Source: JAXHTH01 sp034211115 (GTDB lineage Bacteria > Planctomycetota > Phycisphaerae > Phycisphaerales > SM1A02). Taken from it: DNA of 31,648 bases. Below, piece after piece: positions 1-8,058 of this stretch. A program made the position numbers and the translations under genes. Each line of letters starts with the position of its first letter. Within the stretch, counting starts at the first letter, position 1. The notes under the pieces were generated by a model that saw nothing but the letters and a program-made list of their open reading frames with translations, did no database searches and was not told the DNA's origin. The DNA lies in assembly GCA_034211115.1 (NCBI GenBank), contig JAXHTH010000197.1, positions 1 through 31,648 on the forward strand, written 5' to 3'.

Positions 1-24
1 CGTGCCCGCGCCGGCGCGGGCGTC

Positions 25-609
25 GTGGCCGTGTCGATCGATCATCTCCTCCAATACCCCGCCCCCACGCTCGACGATCCGGGCTGGGACTTCCTTGGCG
101 AAGGTGAAACGGTGAAGGCGCTGGGGCGCTTCACCGGCCAGAAGATGACCCGGCCCGGCGATGCGCTGCCGCTGATCGGCTACGGCGTCGCCGCCGGTCT
201 GTACGGCGATGACGACGCCGCGCTGCAGTCCTTCCGAGACGTGATGCGCGCTCATCCGCAGGTCGTCCGCCGCTTCGAGGCGAGCGAGGGGGTCGAGCAG
301 CGCATACGCGAACTCATCGATCAGTATTCCGAGCCGGCCGAGGATGCGGACGATGCGCAGCGTGCATCGCTGCTCGCCGCGTCCCTGCACTGCCTGCTGC
401 ACGAGTACGACGCGGCGCGCCGCATCATCGGCGAGCTTGACGAAGGCGACTTCACCCTGCAGGTGCTGGTCGACTTCATCGCCGCCGCTACGGCCGGCGA
501 GGGCGAAGCCGACGACGCGGCCGACGAGACCGAGCCCGACTCGTCAGAACCCGAGGAGGATGATGGCGGCGCGCCGAGACCCCTCATCGCCCCCGGCTGG
601 AAGCGCTGA
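25..609 (+). CDS. Uncharacterised helical protein, possibly 5'-truncated
   Basis: I do not recognise a named family. The 194-residue product is predicted to be soluble, with no signal peptide or membrane segment. Its middle part (about residues 45-135) reads as amphipathic helices resembling tetratricopeptide-type repeats, for example the stretch around AALQSFRDVMRAHPQ and the later AASLHCLLHEYDAARRII. The last 40 residues are a low-complexity acidic tail rich in Asp and Glu, ending in PLIAPGWKR. The start is uncertain: a GTG lies at position 25 with no clear Shine-Dalgarno, and the frame stays open to the first base of the window, so the true gene may begin upstream. It faces the PilZ-kinase gene convergently across a 296-base gap. 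Any role as a scaffold or accessory protein would be a guess. Confidence 0.6.
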   Translation: MAVSIDHLLQYPAPTLDDPGWDFLGEGETVKALGRFTGQKMTRPGDALPLIGYGVAAGLYGDDDAALQSFRDVMRAHPQVVRRFEASEGVEQRIRELIDQYSEPAEDADDAQRASLLAASLHCLLHEYDAARRIIGELDEGDFTLQVLVDFIAAATAGEGEADDAADETEPDSSEPEEDDGGAPRPLIAPGWKR

Positions 610-905
610 GCAGGCAGCCGGGACGGGCGCGGCGCCGCCGCGTTTCTTGCCCGTCTGTCATCCCGGGAATCGGACCCGGCCCATCATCCGCACCGTGACG
701 ATGTCAGCGCGGCGGTGGCACGACGCTCCGCGTCGTGTGTTCCTGATTCAACGAATGTCCACGGAGCGTTCCCGTGGATCCATATCTACGCCGGGGGTCT
801 GGAAGCGAGCAATCGAGGGAACGGATGTCAGCACGATGCGGCGCGCAACGCGGCGCACGACACGGAGCGTCGTGCCACCCTCGTTGGGCGTCGTGCTTCT
901 GCCGC
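610..905. other. Convergent intergenic gap with nested inverted repeats
   Basis: No credible gene is seen in these 296 bases between two convergent genes. A perfect 16-bp inverted repeat is present: gtggcacgacgctccg at 715-730 and its complement cggagcgtcgtgccac at 863-878. Inside it is a smaller hairpin, tccacgg at 758-764 with ccgtgga at 772-778 and a 7-base loop. There is no T-run after either stem, so it is not a standard intrinsic terminator. It could be a structured transcript, a shared 3' end or a small mobile-element remnant. Confidence 0.55.
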
Positions 906-2774
906 TCAGGTTCGCCCGTCGGCGAGCGTCGTCGGCACGCGGTGATTGAGGGACACGCGCGTCAGCTCCGACGCGAGTTCGCGGGTGACCTCGAGGAATC
1001 GCAGTCCGATCTCGTGCCGGCGGAAACCCACCCGCCGGCTCCACACCACCCGCGCTTTCAGCTTCACCCGGCCGTCCGGATCCCGCAGCACGACATCGAC
1101 CGGCTCGTCCTCCGGCGGCACCCGCACGCTGACGATGCGCATGCCGTCCAGCGACAGATCGAGGACGCGGCCGAGGTTGCTGTGCAATCCCTCCTGCGGC
1201 AGTCGCGGATAGGTCTGCGGTCCGCCGCCTCCGGCCGCCTCGCCGCGCTCGCCGGCGTCGGCGCGGAGGTCGGCGGTGAGGGTGATCTCGAAGCGCTGCT
1301 CGTCGATGACGGTGATGCCGAGCACGCCGCCCAGTGACTCGATGAGCTGGCGGGCGATGTTCAGGCCGAAGCCGGCGGAGGCGCCGATCATGTCGTCGGC
1401 GGGATCGCTGCGTCCGACGATCGCCGGCGCTTCGCCCGTCGCGCGCGCTTCCGGCGGCGCGCCGAGGCCGATGATGGTGAACTGCGCCGCGAGGGATCGA
1501 CCCGGTCGGCGCGCCGCCCGCGCCCGCAGCATGATCTCCCCCTCCGCCGCACACTGCACCGCGCGCGTCAGCGCATACAGCAGCGCCTGGCGCAATCGCG
1601 GCCGATCCCCGAACAGCGGGGGCGCTTCGCCTTCGACCGTCGCGACGATGCGGATGCCCTTGCCTTCGGCGACGGGCCTCACCTCGCCGACGATCTCCTG
1701 CAAAAACGACGGGAGCTCGAAGCGTTCGAGGCGCGAGGCGCGAGCTGGGTCATCGTCGGCTTCGTCCCCGGCCGATGGCACGTCCGATTGCGAGGCGCGC
1801 GAGTCGCCCTCCTCCCGGGCGTCCGCCGGATGCGTCTGCCGTTCGCCATCCAGGTGGGGCGCGCCCGGCACGCACTGCATGAGCTCCTGCAGGGACGACA
1901 CCGCCGACTGCGCCTCGGACAGGTAGCCGCGCTGCACGCGGTCGAGCCCGGTCTCGGCCATCAGCTCCACCAGCCGCGCGATCGTCTCGATCGGGGAGCG
2001 GATCTCATCGGACACCGTCGCAAGCACCCGTGCGGTCAGGTCATCCGATTCATCGTGGATCGCCTGGTAGGCGACGAGCCGATCGTACTGCTCTTCGACG
2101 GCCGCGAGCTGCGCGCGAAGCTCTTCGTTCATTTCGCGCAGCTCGGCGAGATCATCGTTCTCACCATCTTCATCGACGCGAACGGGCTCGGCCCGTGCCG
2201 CCGGACGGGGAAGCGCGCCGCCGCCGGGCGGCTTCGCCCCGGGCGACCCGTCGCCATCGGTGTGCGGCATCGTCGCATCGGCGTCGCGTCGTCCCGCCGC
2301 CGACTGCGTTTCGCTGAAGAGCTCGGCGGCGCGGAAGACCATCGAGACGATGTTGCGCTCGATGTGCTCGGCGGTGTCGATGATCGCCTCGGCGCGCTCG
2401 ATCGCCTCGCCGCCGGCCCGCGCGGCCGCGTCCCCGGCCGACGGGGCGGGGGCCGGCGCTCCGGCCGCGCGCGCCTGTTCCTGCGCGGCGAGCCGATCGA
2501 AGCACTTGAGCATCCGCGCGCCCAGCCTGAGGCGCGCCTCGAGCTGCGCCGTCGCCTCCCGCGCATTGCGAGTGGCGGCCTCGAGCCGTTGGGCCGAGTC
2601 CGCCGGCGTCGGCGGTGGCGTGGGCTGAGGTGAAGGATGGTCCGCGGCCGTCACGGCGAAAACTCCCGACAGTGCCTCCTGCTGCAGCGTCCAGGCTCGC
2701 ATCTGACGGGGGCGGGCATACGCGGCCTGCGCCCTGATGAACCGTCGGCACGCACCCCGGAGGCGATCGCGCAC
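906..2774 (-). CDS. Degenerate histidine kinase fused to a PilZ domain
   Basis: This 622-residue cytoplasmic protein has an Ala/Arg/Glu-rich N-terminal half with likely coiled coils (about residues 205-245), a dimerisation/phosphoacceptor-like helix pair (about 245-300), an HATPase-like domain (about 345-500) and a C-terminal PilZ domain (about 520-610). In the H-box the expected SHE[IL]R[ST]P reads SDEIRSP, so the phosphoacceptor His is Asp (codon at 2007-2009). The ATPase N-box Asn is also not apparent (ALLYALTRAVQ), while the glycine-rich lid GFGLNIARQLIESLGG is kept. PilZ domains bind cyclic di-GMP through an RxxxR and a D/NxSxxG motif; here DLSLDG is clear but RxxxR is not evident. The protein therefore looks like a non-phosphorylating sensor or scaffold that may respond to c-di-GMP. 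The start is a GTG at 2774; an ATG at 2702 is an alternative. Neither has a good ribosome site. Confidence 0.8.
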   Translation of the reverse strand: MRDRLRGACRRFIRAQAAYARPRQMRAWTLQQEALSGVFAVTAADHPSPQPTPPPTPADSAQRLEAATRNAREATAQLEARLRLGARMLKCFDRLAAQEQARAAGAPAPAPSAGDAAARAGGEAIERAEAIIDTAEHIERNIVSMVFRAAELFSETQSAAGRRDADATMPHTDGDGSPGAKPPGGGALPRPAARAEPVRVDEDGENDDLAELREMNEELRAQLAAVEEQYDRLVAYQAIHDESDDLTARVLATVSDEIRSPIETIARLVELMAETGLDRVQRGYLSEAQSAVSSLQELMQCVPGAPHLDGERQTHPADAREEGDSRASQSDVPSAGDEADDDPARASRLERFELPSFLQEIVGEVRPVAEGKGIRIVATVEGEAPPLFGDRPRLRQALLYALTRAVQCAAEGEIMLRARAARRPGRSLAAQFTIIGLGAPPEARATGEAPAIVGRSDPADDMIGASAGFGLNIARQLIESLGGVLGITVIDEQRFEITLTADLRADAGERGEAAGGGGPQTYPRLPQEGLHSNLGRVLDLSLDGMRIVSVRVPPEDEPVDVVLRDPDGRVKLKARVVWSRRVGFRRHEIGLRFLEVTRELASELTRVSLNHRVPTTLADGRT

Positions 2775-3061
2775 CGATCGGGCGGCGGGTCCCCCGGCGG
2801 CGACCCGCCCGCCTCGTCATTCATCGAATACGCCGGGGGGCGAGGTGAACCTGACAGGAACAACCGGCACACTTTCACGCCCGCCTGCGCGGATCGCGCC
2901 TCTTATCGGCCTGCCCCCGGAATGGGGAGCCGGCTATCGGAATGGCCGGGCAGCCCCGGGAAGTGATGCCGGCTTGAAGGGCCTGATCCGGTCCGAGAAC
3001 GCGTCTCAAGGACGACCAGCCGTCCCCGTTCGGCCCCGCGCGGCGGGCGGTAGGACCCCCG

Positions 3062-3652
3062 TCAATGGTGAAAGAAGTAGTGGTACGACCACGTCCCGTG
3101 CCAGTAGCGCGGATGGCTGTGGTATGGGCCGTAGTGCGGGTAGGCCCGGTAGACGCGTTCGCGCTTGGAGAAGGCGGCGCTTTGGGCGCGCCGATCATCG
3201 CCGACTTCCAGCCACCAGCTCACGTTCAGGCCGTCGAGGTCGGTCCGCAGGACGGACGATCCGTCCGGGAATGGGAACCACGCGGTGAACGTGGCGCTGC
3301 TGCGCGGGGCGATCGTTGTCTCGCCCTCGACGATGCGGGCCTCGTCGAATCGCATCATGTCCGCGGATACGAGTTGCAGGGTCGAAGGCTCGATGCGGGC
3401 CTCCACATCGGAGCCGTTGTCGATGCGGAACCGGACCTCGACCGCGGGTGGCGTGTTCTCGCCGGCATCGGCCCGGCGAACGCCGATGATGGACACGAAC
3501 GTGCGCACCGCCTGCCGCGGCCGGGCATCTTCCAGCTCGATCGTGTGCTCGGCCAGGGCGGGCGTGAACGAATAGCTGTAGCACGTCGAGCACCCGCCCA
3601 GCAGCGAGGCCCCGATCAGGGCCGACACGATGAACAACAGTCGTGCAGTCAT
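3062..3652 (-). CDS. Lipoprotein with His/Tyr-rich C-terminal tail
   Basis: The product starts with a short basic segment, a hydrophobic stretch and the lipobox LLGGC, so it should be exported and lipid-anchored at the Cys about 21 residues in. The body (about residues 45-160) looks like a beta-sandwich of the kind seen in periplasmic or surface lipoproteins, with alternating hydrophobic strands such as AVEVRFRIDNGSDVEARIEP. The last 29 residues are strikingly rich in Tyr and His (seven His), which could bind metal or pack against cell-wall polymers. The ATG at 3652 was chosen because it gives a normal signal peptide; upstream in-frame ATGs at 3688 and 3667 only add an odd Cys-rich leader. 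No named family is recognised. It lies directly downstream of the zinc-ribbon remnant on the same strand. Confidence 0.72.
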   Translation of the reverse strand: MTARLLFIVSALIGASLLGGCSTCYSYSFTPALAEHTIELEDARPRQAVRTFVSIIGVRRADAGENTPPAVEVRFRIDNGSDVEARIEPSTLQLVSADMMRFDEARIVEGETTIAPRSSATFTAWFPFPDGSSVLRTDLDGLNVSWWLEVGDDRRAQSAAFSKRERVYRAYPHYGPYHSHPRYWHGTWSYHYFFHH

Positions 3653-3733
3653 ACAGGAGAAACACATCGGCGAAAGGGGGTATTCCATCGGCGGCGGGCG
3701 CGATGCCGCAGGCGGCTGCGGCCTCGTGCTCGA

Positions 3734-3835
3734 TCACACGGTGTCCCGGAAGGTCCGCCCGCACTCCGGACAGTCCCGCCCGCCCGCCGGCGGATACCCG
3801 CATCGGCACCGGATTCGCGGTTGGGGTGAGGGCAT
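3734..3835 (-). pseudogene. Second partial copy of zinc-ribbon gene N-terminus
   Basis: This 33-codon stretch, ending in TGA, encodes IRCRCGYPPAGGRDCPECG followed by RTFRDTV. It is a near copy (about 89 percent identical over some 85 bases by eye) of the N-terminus of the zinc-ribbon gene at 4294. The CxC...CxxC pattern is the N-terminal zinc ribbon common in planctomycete membrane proteins. The homology continues past the stop in a shifted frame (IEHEA versus LEHDA), so both copies share the same apparent frame break. It looks like a remnant of a local duplication truncated by the lipoprotein gene. Confidence 0.55.
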
Positions 3836-3896
3836 TCCAAAGAGACGCCGAAAGAGCCCTTCCGGTTCGCAGGAGGCACAGGACGGAATTGGGACG

Positions 3897-3942
3897 AAAT
3901 TGGACCTGGTCCATTTTCCAACCTGGTCCATTTTCCAACCTG
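3897..3942. repeat. Palindromic repeat with two tandem 17-mers
   Basis: The arms aaattggacc (3897-3906) and ggtccatttt (3908-3917) form a 21-base near-palindrome around a single T. The 17-base unit cctggtccattttccaa occurs twice head to tail at 3905-3921 and 3922-3938, followed by cctg. The same palindrome core is found again at 14665-14685, so this is a dispersed element. Confidence 0.75.
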
Positions 3943-3947
3943 CGGCA

Positions 3948-4294
3948 TCATGCGCGTGTCGCGAGCATAATAACAACCAGCGCAAGCGGTCCGGCAATGA
4001 CCGGGGCGTGGATGGTGAGCATGATCCAGACCAGGGGCTCCCAGCGCGTCCGGCCGATGTGCTGGAGGCAGGCGATGATGCCGCAGAAGGCAAGCAGGCC
4101 GGTGACGCACCAGAGGAACATGCTCGCGCAGGTGAGCTGCACGCCCTCAACGTCGAGATCATCGGCCGCGGGCGAATCGGCGTCGTGCTCCAGCGCACGG
4201 CGTCCCAGTAGCTCCCGCCGCACTCCGGGCAATCCTGCCCGCCCGCCAGCGGATACCCGCATCGGCACCGTATTCGCGGTTCGGGTGAGGGCAT
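3948..4294 (-). pseudogene. Frameshifted zinc-ribbon membrane protein
   Basis: From an ATG at 4294 the minus strand reads a zinc ribbon, RIRCRCGYPLAGGQDCPECG, of the type placed at the N-terminus of many planctomycete membrane proteins. After GSYWDAV the sensible reading moves to another frame: LEHDADSPAADDLDVEGVQLTC, then two hydrophobic segments around FLWCVTGLLAFCGIIACL and WIMLTIHAPVIAGPLALVVIML, ending at a stop at 3948. The original frame instead runs on into low-complexity Ser/Pro/Arg. A single-base shift near 4195-4210 would join the two parts into a protein of about 115 residues with two membrane helices. It could be a pseudogene, a sequencing error or, less likely, recoding; the partial copy at 3835 shows a shift at the same place. 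Confidence 0.5.
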
Positions 4295-4405
4295 AGCAGA
4301 GAGACGCGAGAGAGACACTTGTTGTTCGCACGAGATCAGAACCCGGCCCCATTCGCTGTTCGCGTCCGCACCGGATTCGGCCTTGTCAACACGCCGAATA
4401 TGCCC

Positions 4406-5842
4406 TCACACGCTCAACTCCCCCGCCTCGCCCAGGGCGTCGGCGTATTCCCGGCGGATCGGGTCGACGATGTCGGCGAGGAAGCGGTCCACCTGCTCGG
4501 GGGCCCGGCCGACGTAGGCCATCGGGTTCAGCACCGCATCGAGATCAATCTCGGCGAACATCGGCTCGCCGCGCAGGCGCTCAAGCAGGTCGTTGGCCTT
4601 CCCCTCGGCCTTCACGGCATGTGCGGCGGCCTGGCTGTGCTGCCGGATCAGCTCGTGCGCTTCCTGCCGATCGGCGCCCTGCTGCACCGCGGCCATGAGG
4701 ATGTTCTCCGTGGCCATGAAGGGAAGCTCGGCCATGAGGTTGGCGCGGATCGTCTTCTCGTACACGACGAGCCCGCCCGCGACGTTGTGCATGATCTCCA
4801 AGACGCCGTCCAGCGCGAGGAACGCCTCGGGCAGAACCAGTCGGCGGTTGGATGAATCATCCAGCGTGCGCTCGAACCACTGCACCGCGGCCGTGTTGAG
4901 CGGATTCTGCGCCAGGGAGATGACGAAGCGCGCCATGCCGCAGATCCGCTCACAGCGCATGGGGTTGCGCTTGTAGGCCATCGCCGACGAGCCGACCTGG
5001 TGTTTGCCGAACGGCTCCTCGATCTCCTTGCGATTGGACAGCAGGCGGATATCGGTGGCGCACTTGTGGGCGGCGGCGGCGGCAACGGCCAGCGCGTTGA
5101 CGATCTGCGCATCGACCAGCCGCGGATAGGTCTGGCCGGTGACGGGGAAGCGGAGGTCGGCCGGCCAGCCCATCTTCTCGGTGACGAGGCGGTCGAGGTC
5201 CTCGACCTTGCGCTCATCGCCGTCGAAGAGGGCCATGAACGATGCCTGCGTGCCGGTCGTTCCCTTCACGCCTCGGAAGCGGAGGGTTTCGCGCCGATGG
5301 GTGACGTCCTCCAGGGCGAGGGCGAAGTCCTGCGTCCACAGCGTGGCCCGCTTGCCGACCGTCGTCGGCTGGGCCGGCTGATAATGCGTGAAGGCGAGCG
5401 TGGGCAGATCGCGATACTCGACGGCGAACGTCCCCAGCGCATCGATGACGCGGGCCAGCTTGCCCGCGATGAGGCCGAGGCTGTCGCGGATCAGCAGCAG
5501 TTCGGTGTTGCAGTTGACGAACTGGCTGGTCGCGCCGAGGTGGATGATGGGTCTCGCCCTGGGGGCGACATCGCCCAGGGCGTGGATGTGGGCCATCACG
5601 TCGTGGCGGAGCTTCGCCTCGTGCAGGGCGGCCGCCTCGAAGTCGATGTCATCCAGGTGCGCGCGAAGCTCGGCAAGCTGCTCGTCGGTGACGTCCAGCC
5701 CGAGCTGCTGCTGGGACTCGGCCAGCGCCAGCCAGAGTCGGCGCCAGGTGGCGAACTTCCGCTGCCCGGACCAGACGGCGCGCATCTGAGGCGAGGCGTA
5801 GCGGGTTTCCAGCGGTGATCGGTAGCCGTCGTGGGAAGTCAT
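4406..5842 (-). CDS. purB: Adenylosuccinate lyase
   Basis: Adenylosuccinate lyase releases fumarate from SAICAR and from adenylosuccinate, serving two steps of purine nucleotide synthesis in the cytosol. The product is about 478 residues. The fumarase/aspartase superfamily signature is clear as GSSAMAYKRNPMRCERI, with further conserved blocks LRHDVMAHIHALG, IIHLGATS, FTHYQPAQPTTVGKR, RGVKGTTGTQASF and QWFERTLDDSSNRR. These blocks and the length match the animal-type enzyme far better than the shorter E. coli or Bacillus types. I chose the ATG at 5842 (MTSHDGYRSPLETRYAS) because it aligns with the family N-terminus; an upstream extension to 5923 is open but unlike the family. It diverges from the sigma-factor gene across about 100 bases. 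Confidence 0.97.
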   Translation of the reverse strand: MTSHDGYRSPLETRYASPQMRAVWSGQRKFATWRRLWLALAESQQQLGLDVTDEQLAELRAHLDDIDFEAAALHEAKLRHDVMAHIHALGDVAPRARPIIHLGATSQFVNCNTELLLIRDSLGLIAGKLARVIDALGTFAVEYRDLPTLAFTHYQPAQPTTVGKRATLWTQDFALALEDVTHRRETLRFRGVKGTTGTQASFMALFDGDERKVEDLDRLVTEKMGWPADLRFPVTGQTYPRLVDAQIVNALAVAAAAAHKCATDIRLLSNRKEIEEPFGKHQVGSSAMAYKRNPMRCERICGMARFVISLAQNPLNTAAVQWFERTLDDSSNRRLVLPEAFLALDGVLEIMHNVAGGLVVYEKTIRANLMAELPFMATENILMAAVQQGADRQEAHELIRQHSQAAAHAVKAEGKANDLLERLRGEPMFAEIDLDAVLNPMAYVGRAPEQVDRFLADIVDPIRREYADALGEAGELSV

Positions 5843-5946
5843 TGCGATCGGCCCTGCCTGAGATAGGATGGATCGGCGCCACGCCGCCGCATGGGCCGGG
5901 ATGGAACCGACCGGCAGAGGCATCGTACACGCAGAAAGGGACTTTC

Positions 5947-6669
5947 GTGGACGCCTCAGGAGCCAGATCCATTCGCCCCGACCCCGAGCGTGAAGGCGAC
6001 AGCGAAGCCGATTCGTCGGCGGGGGGCGCCGCGGCGTCGCGCCTCACGCCCCTGCGCGAGCTCCAGTTGATCGAGGCCTATCAGCAGGGCCGGCCCGAGG
6101 CGATCGAGGATCTGCTGCGGGCCTACCAGCGGCGCGTCTACGGCGTCTGTTATCGGATGGTCCGCAACGCCGACGAGGCGTCGGACCTGACGCAGGATGC
6201 GCTGGTCAGGATCATCGAGGGGTTGCACAGCTACGACGGCCGGGCGGCGTTGAGCACGTGGATCATCCGGGTGACGATGAACTGCTGCCTGAGCCATCTG
6301 CGCAAGCAGAAGCTGAGGCGGCACGGCTCGCTGGACGAGCCGGCCGGGGGCGGGCCGGAGCCCTGGTCGGCCCGGCTGGAGGCGGAGGGGGAACTTTCCG
6401 CCCCCCGTCGCGTCGAACAGGCCGAGACGAGGGCCGCCCTCCTCCGGGCCCTGCGCGAGCTGGACCCGGACATGCGGGCGATCCTCGTCCTGCGCGACCT
6501 CCAGGACCTGGATTACCAGCAGATAGGGGAAGTGCTCGAGATCCCGATCGGAACGGTGAAATCACGCCTCTTTCGGGCCCGCGTGGCCCTGCGGGAGGCG
6601 GCCCGGGTCCAACTGGGCCAGAGCCCGCAGGAGCGCGGCGAAGACGATCGGACGGGTGAGACGGCATGA
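5947..6669 (+). CDS. ECF-type RNA polymerase sigma factor
   Basis: The protein directs RNA polymerase to a specific promoter set. Sigma region 2 spans roughly residues 55-125 (LLRAYQRRVYGVCYRMVRN, DLTQDALVRIIEGLHSYDG, STWIIRVTMNCCLSHLRKQK), and region 4 lies near residues 170-220 (LRELDPDMRAILVLRDLQ, then the helix-turn-helix YQQIGEVLEIPIGTVKSRL). About 40 disordered acidic residues precede region 2. The GTG at 5947 is preferred because agaaaggga lies just upstream with good spacing; the open frame up to 5815 overlaps the purB start and is unlikely to be coding. The stop overlaps the next gene's ATG (ATGA), as is usual for a sigma/anti-sigma pair. Confidence 0.93.
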   Translation: MDASGARSIRPDPEREGDSEADSSAGGAAASRLTPLRELQLIEAYQQGRPEAIEDLLRAYQRRVYGVCYRMVRNADEASDLTQDALVRIIEGLHSYDGRAALSTWIIRVTMNCCLSHLRKQKLRRHGSLDEPAGGGPEPWSARLEAEGELSAPRRVEQAETRAALLRALRELDPDMRAILVLRDLQDLDYQQIGEVLEIPIGTVKSRLFRARVALREAARVQLGQSPQERGEDDRTGETA

Positions 6670-8030
6670 CCGAACGAGTGAGCGAATCCGAGCTGCTGGC
6701 CTACGTGGAGGGCGAACTCGACGCGATGCAGGTGCAGCAGATCCGCGAGCGCCTGGCCGGCGAAGAGCACGTCCTCGCCGCCCTGGAGCGCCTGCGCGAG
6801 GATCGCAAGCTGCTTCGCACGGCCGGCGAGCCGGTCCCGCCGATCGATTTTCTCACCGAGCTGGAGCCGCAGCTTGCCCGGCCGATGCTGATGGAGGCGC
6901 CCCCGCCGGGCGCGTATCGCCGACGGCATCGTCGCCGACGGCGGATGGCCCGCCTGACCCGCCTGGGCCTGGCCGCGGCCGTCCTGATGATGGTGTCCGG
7001 CGCGGTGTGGATGGCGATCTCGGTCGCGGGCCCGCGGATGCGCGGCGAGGCGGCGGATCGGCTCCGCGCACAGGATGACCAGGCATCGACGGCGGTCGAC
7101 GAACAGGCTCTCGCCGCGGGCGATTCGGCCGCCGCGTCCGAGCCGCCCGCCGGGGCCGATGCCTGGCCTCCGTCGGGCACGGCGATCCTGCACGAGCGGC
7201 CGCTGCCGCCCGGGCCCGGCTTTGACCTGGCGATGTCGGGCGGGGACGAATCGCCGGCCGATGATTTGCCTTCACCTTTCGGCGGGGACGGGGCCGGAGC
7301 AGATGTCACGCTCGTCTCCGCCGACTTCGCGCTCATCGTCCCGGCCGAGGATCTCGCCTCCGGCGAGCGGCTGCTCGAGGAGGCGCTGACATCGCTGGCC
7401 GCAGACGCGCCCGCCCCGCATGAAGCGCCGGTGGCGCTCGTCCGCAACTTTACCGAGGCCGAAGCGCGCGGCCTGATCGCCCGGTACTTCGATCCCGTGC
7501 CGGGTGAGGCGAACGTCCCCGAACGGTATGCCGAAGCGGGCAATGACTCGGAACGAACGTTTTTCGAGGATCCCGTCCGGCGACGGCGATGGGTCGATCG
7601 GATGCTCCGCGAGCTTCGCGCGCGGCACCAGGAGGAAGCGGATGAGATCCTGCTCAGCGCGCGCCTGCTCGGGCCCGATGCGCTGGCGGCTTCTTACGAG
7701 CGCCAGTTGAGCTTCTCCGGGCGCGGCGCGACGCACACGATCACCATTCCCGCCTCGTCGCTGCCCGCGATGCTGACACGTCTTTACGAGCTCCGGGGCG
7801 CCGCGACGAGACTTCGCGCCCTGCCCACGGAAAAGCAGGCGATGCGCCTGCGCGCCGAGGCGCGCCGTGAGCGCGACGGCGATGCGGGATCGCTTCGGCA
7901 ATGGGCCGCCGATCATCGCCGCATCCGCGAGTTCCTGTCACATCTTCGCGCACAGCAGGAAGGCGAAGCGTGCGTCCTTCTCCCCGTGGTACTCCAGACG
8001 CCGGTGGAGGAGACCCCCGCGCGCCGGTAA
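6666..8030 (+). CDS. Membrane anti-sigma-like protein with large extracytoplasmic part
   Basis: The 454-residue product begins with a short helical domain (SESELLAYVEGELDAMQVQQIRERLAGEE) like the cytoplasmic sigma-binding domain of planctomycete anti-sigma factors. It lacks the HxxxCxxC zinc motif of classical ZAS domains. An Arg-rich patch (about residues 82-92) precedes a single membrane helix at about 97-118 (LGLAAAVLMMVSGAVWMAI). The remaining 330 residues lie outside the cytoplasm: a Pro/Ala/Asp-rich linker, then a helical domain of unknown fold. The ATG overlaps the sigma gene's stop by four bases, so the two are translationally coupled. By analogy it would hold the sigma factor inactive until an envelope signal releases it. 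That role is inferred from position and topology. Confidence 0.82.
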   Translation: MTERVSESELLAYVEGELDAMQVQQIRERLAGEEHVLAALERLREDRKLLRTAGEPVPPIDFLTELEPQLARPMLMEAPPPGAYRRRHRRRRRMARLTRLGLAAAVLMMVSGAVWMAISVAGPRMRGEAADRLRAQDDQASTAVDEQALAAGDSAAASEPPAGADAWPPSGTAILHERPLPPGPGFDLAMSGGDESPADDLPSPFGGDGAGADVTLVSADFALIVPAEDLASGERLLEEALTSLAADAPAPHEAPVALVRNFTEAEARGLIARYFDPVPGEANVPERYAEAGNDSERTFFEDPVRRRRWVDRMLRELRARHQEEADEILLSARLLGPDALAASYERQLSFSGRGATHTITIPASSLPAMLTRLYELRGAATRLRALPTEKQAMRLRAEARRERDGDAGSLRQWAADHRRIREFLSHLRAQQEGEACVLLPVVLQTPVEETPARR

Positions 8031-8058
8031 GAGATCTCAATCGTGATGCCGAAGCGGT

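Noticed and set aside
1..24. Palindrome cccgcgccggcgcggg at 5-20 as a terminator
   Set aside because: It has no loop and no T-run, and it lies in an open reading frame that may belong to the first gene.
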